Positions 58,362 through 64,000 of a DNA stretch of 64,000 bases are shown in pieces (the stretch's first letter is position 1; each line of letters starts with the position of its first letter). This DNA is from Tethya wilhelma. Taxonomy: Eukaryota; Porifera; Demospongiae; Tethyida; Tethyidae. The stretch spans positions 66,867 through 130,866 of the forward strand of contig CAXIPT010000013.1 of NCBI GenBank assembly GCA_964030475.1. Direction: 5' to 3'. A program made the translations under genes and the position numbers. Under the pieces are notes generated by a model. It was not told the DNA's origin and searched no databases. It saw only the letters and a list, made by a program, of their open reading frames with translations.

Positions 58362-58616
58362 CTGAAAACGACCGTTACGTGGCGAAACATCTCTCTCTTT
58401 GTGGCCATTCCGGCAGTTTTGCTGACAGCCTACAGTAGCTATTCTAAAGAGGTGGCACATCAGAACCACATTAAGGAGCACGGCCGTCCAGAGTTTAAGC
58501 CTTGGACTCATCTGAGGATCAGAGCCAAACCATGGCCGTGGGGAGATGGGAACCACTCTCTCTTCCATAACCCTCACACCAATCCACTACCAGAGGGGTA
58601 CGAAGATGAACATTGA
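58362..58616 (+). pseudogene. COX6A: COX6A copy 3, 5'-truncated
   Basis: Begins within the codon run LKTTVTWRN and continues to GYEDEH-stop, with a one-base loss early (TTTGTGGCC region) but the C-terminal 70 residues conserved. The presequence and promoter are missing. It lies upstream of the CARD-SAM gene, as the other COX6A copies lie upstream of CARD-kinase genes. Confidence 0.88.
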
Positions 58617-58923
58617 TATTTAGCCTGGTCAAAACTATAGGACTTGTGGTGCTGTGTATGTAGCTGGTTAAGTGTTGTTTTAGTATAAATTGAGGTGTTT
58701 ACAAGAAATACTATGCAGACTAGGTATGCCTCAACATAGCAGACGCACGAACGACAGCAATGCCCATACTACTGGTAGCGCTTTAGCCTTCACTGTGGAT
58801 CCATGGCAGCAATCGGAGCTAGCAAATTTTGCATATCGCATGTACATGTACGTACGTATGCGCATATGCAATCGAGTTGATCACGTGAGAGTAAGAGACA
58901 GAAAGGGGGCGGATCTGAATGCA

Positions 58924-61160
58924 ATGATGGAAGCAAAGACGAAGGTAGAAAAATCTGCTGCATTAGCCTCCACGGTGGTGAAAACAACTGAATCTCTTCG
59001 ATATAAAGTATTTATTCGAAATTTTCCACGTCTAGTGGAAGCTGTGTCACCAGTTGTTGTCAAATTTGCTGTACATGCTCTTTCAAAATCTCTCATCACT
59101 CCCTACAACAAAAAACAAGCAGAGAATCCTCACAACGAAGAATATGACAGGGCTAGTATCCTTATGAGTCAGATCCTAGACAAGATTAAGGACAGTGATG
59201 CTCACTTTGATAATTTTGTTGGTATCCTTCAAGAATTAAACCATACCAAGTTAGCTAGTAAGCTAAATAGAGCAGTTGATCCTACTGAGAGTAGAATTAG
59301 TGGAGACTCTGATTTGATAAGTGCTACAGATGTAAAATCTTGTGGGTTCCAATGTTTCTGTGGACAGTGTAGCATGGAAAAGTATTTTCAAGACCCCTCG
59401 AAGTGTCCTAGACTGAAAGAAGAACCGTTTCCGTACCTCAATGTGAGTGAAAATGAGAGAGAAAAACTGACTAGTAAACTCATTCGTGATACAGAGAGTA
59501 TAATTGCAGACTTCCAAAGTTTTTCAGATTGTGTGTTCAAAGCCTTAAAGGAAGGAACTACACCAATAGAAGATATAATCTGCAGTGTGTTTTCATCTGG
59601 CATCCAAGATCTTCCAAGACAAATCCGAGACGAAGATGGAGACAAGTTGGAAACAATCACTACAATATCTGGGATTCAAATTTTTCTGATTCGTCATAAA
59701 TACATCTCTTTTATCAATTACCGAATCTTAGAAAAAATTGTTGAAAAGTATTGCAAAGAATGTAAGACGGATCTAGACATTTATCTTCAAAAACTCCAAA
59801 AATTCTGCCAAAGAAGTATTTATGAAGTTCCTACATATGCCATCATGTCACCTTCTTCTTTGGATCATCTTCTTGTTGTTAAAGTAATTGATGAACTGTG
59901 GTTTGGTGGCACACAGCGTGATGCAGTCAACTGTTCCTTTACCTTGAGGGATATAGATGCTGTCAAGAATAAAGTTGCTGAAATCATTGAACTTAGAGAT
60001 GGCTTTATCAATTTAGTGGATGTTGGAACTGGTTGTATACAGCTAACATTTTCAATTTTACTATATCAAGAAGCTCCCATTTCCCCCCTCACTACTTCAC
60101 AACTGAGTGACTTGATACATCATGGTATTATAGTCTTATACCAACCCGCAAAACCGACTGAGCTCCAACTTAACCAATCACTGCAGCTGTACACTGAGAC
60201 CTCGAGCCCAATTCAACCAAGGATCCAGTCAGTGGAAACGAGAAAAGTTATGCCAACGGTGTCGTCACTAGGCAGAGGACTCCGGGTGTCGTCACTAGGC
60301 AGAGGACTCCGGGCGTCGTCACTAGGCAGAGGACTCCGGGCGTCGTCACTAGGCAGAGGACTCCGGGTGTCGTCACTAGGCAGAGGAATCCTATCATCAG
60401 TAGGTGGAATGATTTGCTTTATTAAACATATATAACCATGGATATTATAGCGTTCCATAAGCTATAATATCCCTGACATGACCATAGCTTAATTCATATT
60501 CTTGCTTGTTATGATTGTGATATATAATAATTGTGCCCATCTAAGTTTATATTCATATCTCAAGAGCAGCTATAGATCCTATGGTTAATTATGCATCGAA
60601 TGATTATAATAATTGTTTACTGTATTCTTGATTTGCAGCCTATAATGACTTCCAAAGTTCCAAGAATATTATTTTCAAAGGAACTCAATCCTGTTCAGTT
60701 AGTTTGCTGGTTGAATGCGGAGATGAAACAGAATGGGATTGATGATTTTCAGGATCGATCTCAAGTATTCATTGGTAACAAGCAATAAATGCATTTGTGG
60801 GTTAAAGCTCAAAATTTGGTCCTTGTTTTGTTCTGTTTATTCTCCTATGTAGATGAGTGTGTTGGTGGTGCAGCCTTCTTAAGACTTACTGATAACCAGA
60901 TGATTAAGATGAATCTCAAAGTGGGGCATCAAAATGTTATCTTTGATATTATTGAGACCGAGAAGGAAAAGGTGAATAGTTTATTGTTACATCAATATAT
61001 CAGTCATATATAGATATAGAAAAAAATATGTTTAGCTCATGCATGCACGCATATTATTTCTGTGCAGCTGCAAAAAATGGAGAGAGAGAAACAGTCACAG
61101 ACGGTTGACCATTGTCCATCATATGAGATTGTAGAAACCACTCATTATGACATTTTATAG
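58924..61160 (+). CDS. CARD - central module - repeat linker - SAM protein, four exons
   Basis: Exons 58924-60399 (MMEAKTKVEK), 60639-60774, 60853-60971 and 61068-61160 join in frame to 607 residues. The N-terminal CARD-like domain ([20 protein letters not shown], about 25-120) and the central module match the two CARD-kinase genes; module landmarks are CFCGQC, CP, PFPYLN, VIDELWFGG and [17 protein letters not shown]. Five 8-residue units (SSLGRGLR V/A) then form the linker. Instead of a kinase, the C-terminus is a SAM-like domain: NPVQLVCWLNAEMKQNGIDD, then GGAAFLRLTDNQMIKMNLKVGHQNVIF. It ends in a short coiled tail (LQKMEREKQ ... THYDIL-stop). The effector switch occurs just after the shared first exon. 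An adaptor role is inferred. Confidence 0.87.
60262..60395 (+). repeat. 24-bp coding minisatellite in the CARD-SAM linker
   Basis: About five near-identical tandem 24-bp units encoding SSLGRGLR. Confidence 0.92.
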
Positions 61161-61829
61161 TTGATTCTAATTGATGTCCTCCTAAAGATTGAAGGTCCGG
61201 CCTGATGCCTACATAATTTTCTGATGACTTGGAGGTTCAGACGTTTTGCAATGATTTTGAATAGGCCCTGGGTATGTAGTTAATCTAAAATGTCAAGTTC
61301 TAGGTTTATTTGTGTTTGAAGACTTGTTATAATAATTATTATACTCTTGTTGAAATAGCTTTTTTGCCATATTTTTTTTCATTTGTTGTGTATAATATTA
61401 GCTACGGTCATGTAAATCATTATGATGATTATTCTTGCCAATTTTATAATCCCCTCGTTGCCAATCGACTGAATTCTGACAGAGCTAGTGATTATGCGTG
61501 TTTACTCTAGATTTCTAGATTTCTCTTGAGAATATAGTTTATTGCTTGCATGAGATAAAAATGCCTCACCATAGGGGCTGTATGTATGATGTATCTACCA
61601 CAGTCTGCAGATTCTTGGCACCACCAATTTTAATTACAAACTCTCCTCAATTAAATCTGTTTCTCCTTCTAACTCATCGTGAGATAATGTGATGACCGTG
61701 CAATATAATAATTATTCAGTGACTATCATAAGTTGATATTAAATTTTGATTAGTTGATTCACAACGTTAATAATGACACAGCCACTCATCATGAATATAA
61801 AATACAGTAACTCTATTGTGAAACTAGCA
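61161..61829. other. Intergenic AT-rich sequence
   Basis: No gene or clear repeat seen between the convergent CARD-SAM gene and the RRP8 pseudogene. Confidence 0.4.
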
Positions 61830-62547
61830 TCTTTTGTAAATGCATGGCTATAGAATTTAAGGAAGGCTGTCTCTTCCCCAGTTGGTAAAATCTGTCACAT
61901 TGGTACCCATGAGTGAGAGGAAGAATGAACTAGATGACTCCTAGCAAGCTCAGCCTCTCCACATCCCAAATCAGCAATGATAAAGTTTGAAAGTAAACTC
62001 CTCACATAAGATATAATCCTATCCAGAGGGTTGCTAGGCCACTTGGAGACCTGGGTGGTGATCGAATCCTTTGTGATAGGCTTCAAAGAGATCTGGACTC
62101 TCTTGAAACAATCAGTGAGCCTTGGATCCTGTTATGGTGTAGAGTTGCTTGTTGATCCAACGAAAGTGCATGAGCTCCTTCCATTTTACTAGCCATCTTG
62201 GCCTGAAGTTTTTATTTCTTTGTTTGTGTGTGGATGTGTGTTAAGTCACGAGAGCTCTTAGAATTCATCTCTTTACTATCTTCATCACAAGCCACTGCTG
62301 TGTGTGATTGTTGGGTTGCTGAAAGTTCATCATGTTTCCTTTTCTCTTTTGACATTTGCTTTTACCATGTCTTATCGGACATTATTAATTCATCTTTATC
62401 TTCTACATGTACTCCACCCTCAGTGGTGTCATGACGATGACCTTGGACTAGGAGCTTGCAGTTCACATTCTTGAATCCCAAACAGTGATCGGTGCAATGT
62501 CAAATCCTCATTCCCTTCTGTATTCTAGCTATCATTCAGCTTGAACA
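61830..62547 (-). pseudogene. RRP8: RRP8 right copy, decayed
   Basis: Recognisable segments include VSKWPSNPLDRIISYVRSLL, ADLGCGEAELA, the Lys/Arg-rich N-terminus and a start region near 62547. It has several indels, a deletion of the C-terminal half (motif IV to the end) and multiple frameshifts. It occupies the position opposite the intact DOP1 gene. Confidence 0.85.
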
Positions 62548-62623
62548 TCTTCCACCTACAGTGTTTTGACGACCCCTTACCATTTCAGGAGGCACTTTAT
62601 TTGATGCCCACCAACACCTGACA

Positions 62624-63970
62624 ATGGCAGACTCTCAGAGCGAAGAAGAGACTAATTTCAGGACAGAGACCAAGTACAAACAGTTCTCAGCAGCCGTAGA
62701 GAGAGCACTGAAGAGCTTCGAACTGTCCACAGAATGGCACGACCTCATATCTTCCCTAGCTAGACTGAACAAAGTAAGAACACAGAAAATTTTATTCAAA
62801 TAAAAAAGTGTATAATTTCTCACATACAAATCATACATATTTCCTCAGAAAAAGCATAAATTTATAAGTCACCAAACTATTGTCAACTGGTTTGTTGATA
62901 TTCTGTTTATATATCCGGTCCGTAGGTTCTCTTAGCGTACGTGCAGTATCCAGTGGTCCCTTTCCCACTGGTAGTCAGCAAGCGTCTCACCCAGTGCCTC
63001 CATCCCAACCTGCCAGGAGGGGTCCACTTGAAGGCGCTGGACGTCTACAAGGCCATATTTGATCGTATCGGACACAAGGGACTCATAGCCAACCTCATGG
63101 TGTACAGTAGCTCACTGTTTCCGCTACTAGGTTACGCCTCCATGTCTGTGAGGCCACACCTACTGGGGATCTACGAGAAGTACTACGTTCCTCTTGGGGA
63201 GGAGCTGTTACCCTCGCTGCATGGGTTTGTACTGGGTCTGTTGCCGGGACTGGAGGATGAGTCTGAGCACACAGAGAGGTGGGTGCTGTCTTGAGTGCTG
63301 TAGTCACATGTGGTTAATACACAAGTCATAATATTGTCGATTTCTGTTGCATGAATGTTTTGGGGTTGGACACGCCATGTGCATGTGTACATAACATGCC
63401 GTGTGCATGTGTGTGTATGTGTAAATTTTTGCATACAAACCGTACATAACTCTACATCTGTTTTTGGTTAGGCTGAGGAAGTTTCATGCACTGACTGTAT
63501 GTACACTGTTTAAACCACTGTCAGTGTGTTTATACAGAGCATTATAAGCTACCTATTCATACATGTAGGCCTTGAGATCTGGTTTGGAAGTAAACTAGTG
63601 TCTATGAATAGTAGTGTAATATCTCTGCTCCAATGCTTGAGTTCTAGTAGCTCAGTGGTAAGAGTATTTGACTGTATAGTTCGGAATACATAAGGTTTGA
63701 GTCCCAGCCAGATCTATGGATTTTTTTCTTTAATACCCCATGGTTCCGTATAATCAACACTCTTTCACAATAATTTATAGGATCTGCCAGCTCTTGGACA
63801 CCCTCTGTGAGATCACGGACCAGTCGGCCTTCTTCTGTGCTCTCTGGAGGTGTGTCTTTGGCTCCTCTGATTGTCGGCTCCCTGCTACCAACTTCCTTCT
63901 CTCTAAGCTCAACAAGAAGGTGTCGGCTGAGGACCAGGTCTACTGTCTCGGAGGAAACCTCTTGCTAGTG
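62624..63970 (+). CDS. DOP1: DOP1 (Dopey) N-terminal exons, gene continues past the window
   Basis: Dopey proteins are very large Golgi/endosome-associated proteins that partner MON2. Exons 62624-62773, 62926-63278 and 63781-63970 join in frame. They encode the conserved N-terminal domain: TKYKQFSAAVERALKSFELS, EWHDLISSLARLNK, RLTQCLHPNLPGGVHLKALD, LFPLLGYASMSVRPHLLGIY, and LLPSLHGFVLGLLPGLEDES. The donor GTGAGT at 63971 shows that the gene goes on. The start is the first ATG. Intron 2 contains a tRNA-like sequence. Confidence 0.93.
63640..63712 (+). repeat. tRNA-like (A/B-box) sequence, possible SINE, in DOP1 intron 2
   Basis: TAGCTCAGTGG (A-box) and GGTTTGAGTCC (B-box) are spaced as in tRNAs and followed by a T-run. 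The acceptor and T stems pair poorly, so a functional tRNA is unlikely; a tRNA-derived SINE or pseudogene fits better. Confidence 0.4.
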
Positions 63971-64000
63971 GTGAGTGGCTGTTGAATGAGAGAGAATGTG

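Noticed and set aside
60213..60458. Minus-strand frame with repeated PLPSDD(T/A)RS
   Set aside because: Antisense shadow of the coding minisatellite of the CARD-SAM gene.
63640..63712. Functional tRNA gene
   Set aside because: A and B boxes are present but acceptor, T and anticodon stems do not pair well.

Overview
The window is nuclear DNA from an early-branching animal, most likely a demosponge (inference). It has AT-rich sequence, short GT-AG introns, metazoan genes (class I POU, SIRT2, DOP1, RRP8, ATP synthase OSCP), many (CA)n/(TG)n microsatellites, and a block of CARD/SAM/Death-domain proteins of a kind known from sponges and cnidarians. A 361-base N gap (3261-3621) and single Ns (5947, 38805, 46392, 49850) mark a draft assembly.

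Layout. 0-10 kb is an ordinary compact gene region. It holds a SIRT2-type sirtuin (-), an SFT2-family vesicle-transport protein (+), a two-repeat glycosylated type I membrane protein (-), and an intronless-CDS class I POU transcription factor (+), arranged as two head-to-head pairs. 10-15.8 kb is gene-poor, with microsatellites and a few orphan exon candidates. 15.8-32.5 kb is a tandemly duplicated segment. Each unit carries a 1.35-kb non-coding block, a divergent TMEM242/COX6A pair and a CARD-kinase gene. The second unit is intact and also carries ATP5PO (OSCP) and an unrecognised gene. The first unit has a 2.6-kb internal deletion, and its kinase gene stops after two kinase exons. 32.5-46.5 kb is transposon-rich: a broken non-LTR retrotransposon, MITEs, a THAP pseudogene and a 1042-codon ORF in a DNA element with terminal inverted repeats. 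It also holds a small SAM-domain gene (36.9-38.2 kb). 46.9-55.5 kb holds a six-exon SAM-Death-domain gene, a detached KA1 exon of a further CARD-kinase paralogue, a second broken copy of the 1042-codon element, nested MITEs and a lone Death-domain exon. 56.4-64 kb is a second tandem duplication built on a divergent RRP8/DOP1 pair. In the left copy RRP8 is intact and DOP1 is broken; in the right copy RRP8 is broken and DOP1 is intact. Between them lie a truncated COX6A and a third CARD gene, whose C-terminus is SAM instead of kinase.

Central interpretation. The window carries an expanding family of modular death-fold proteins. They share an N-terminal CARD-like domain and a Cys-containing central module. 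They differ in a tandem-repeat linker and in the C-terminal effector: a HUNK/AMPK-related kinase plus KA1, or SAM. The complete CARD-kinase-KA1 gene (27502-31985) splices to 1016 codons without interruption. The same neighbours (COX6A upstream, RRP8 downstream) accompany the paralogues, so the family spread by local segmental duplication that dragged housekeeping genes with it and left COX6A, TMEM242, RRP8 and DOP1 fragments. Nothing here suggests a prokaryotic contig, CRISPR array or plasmid.
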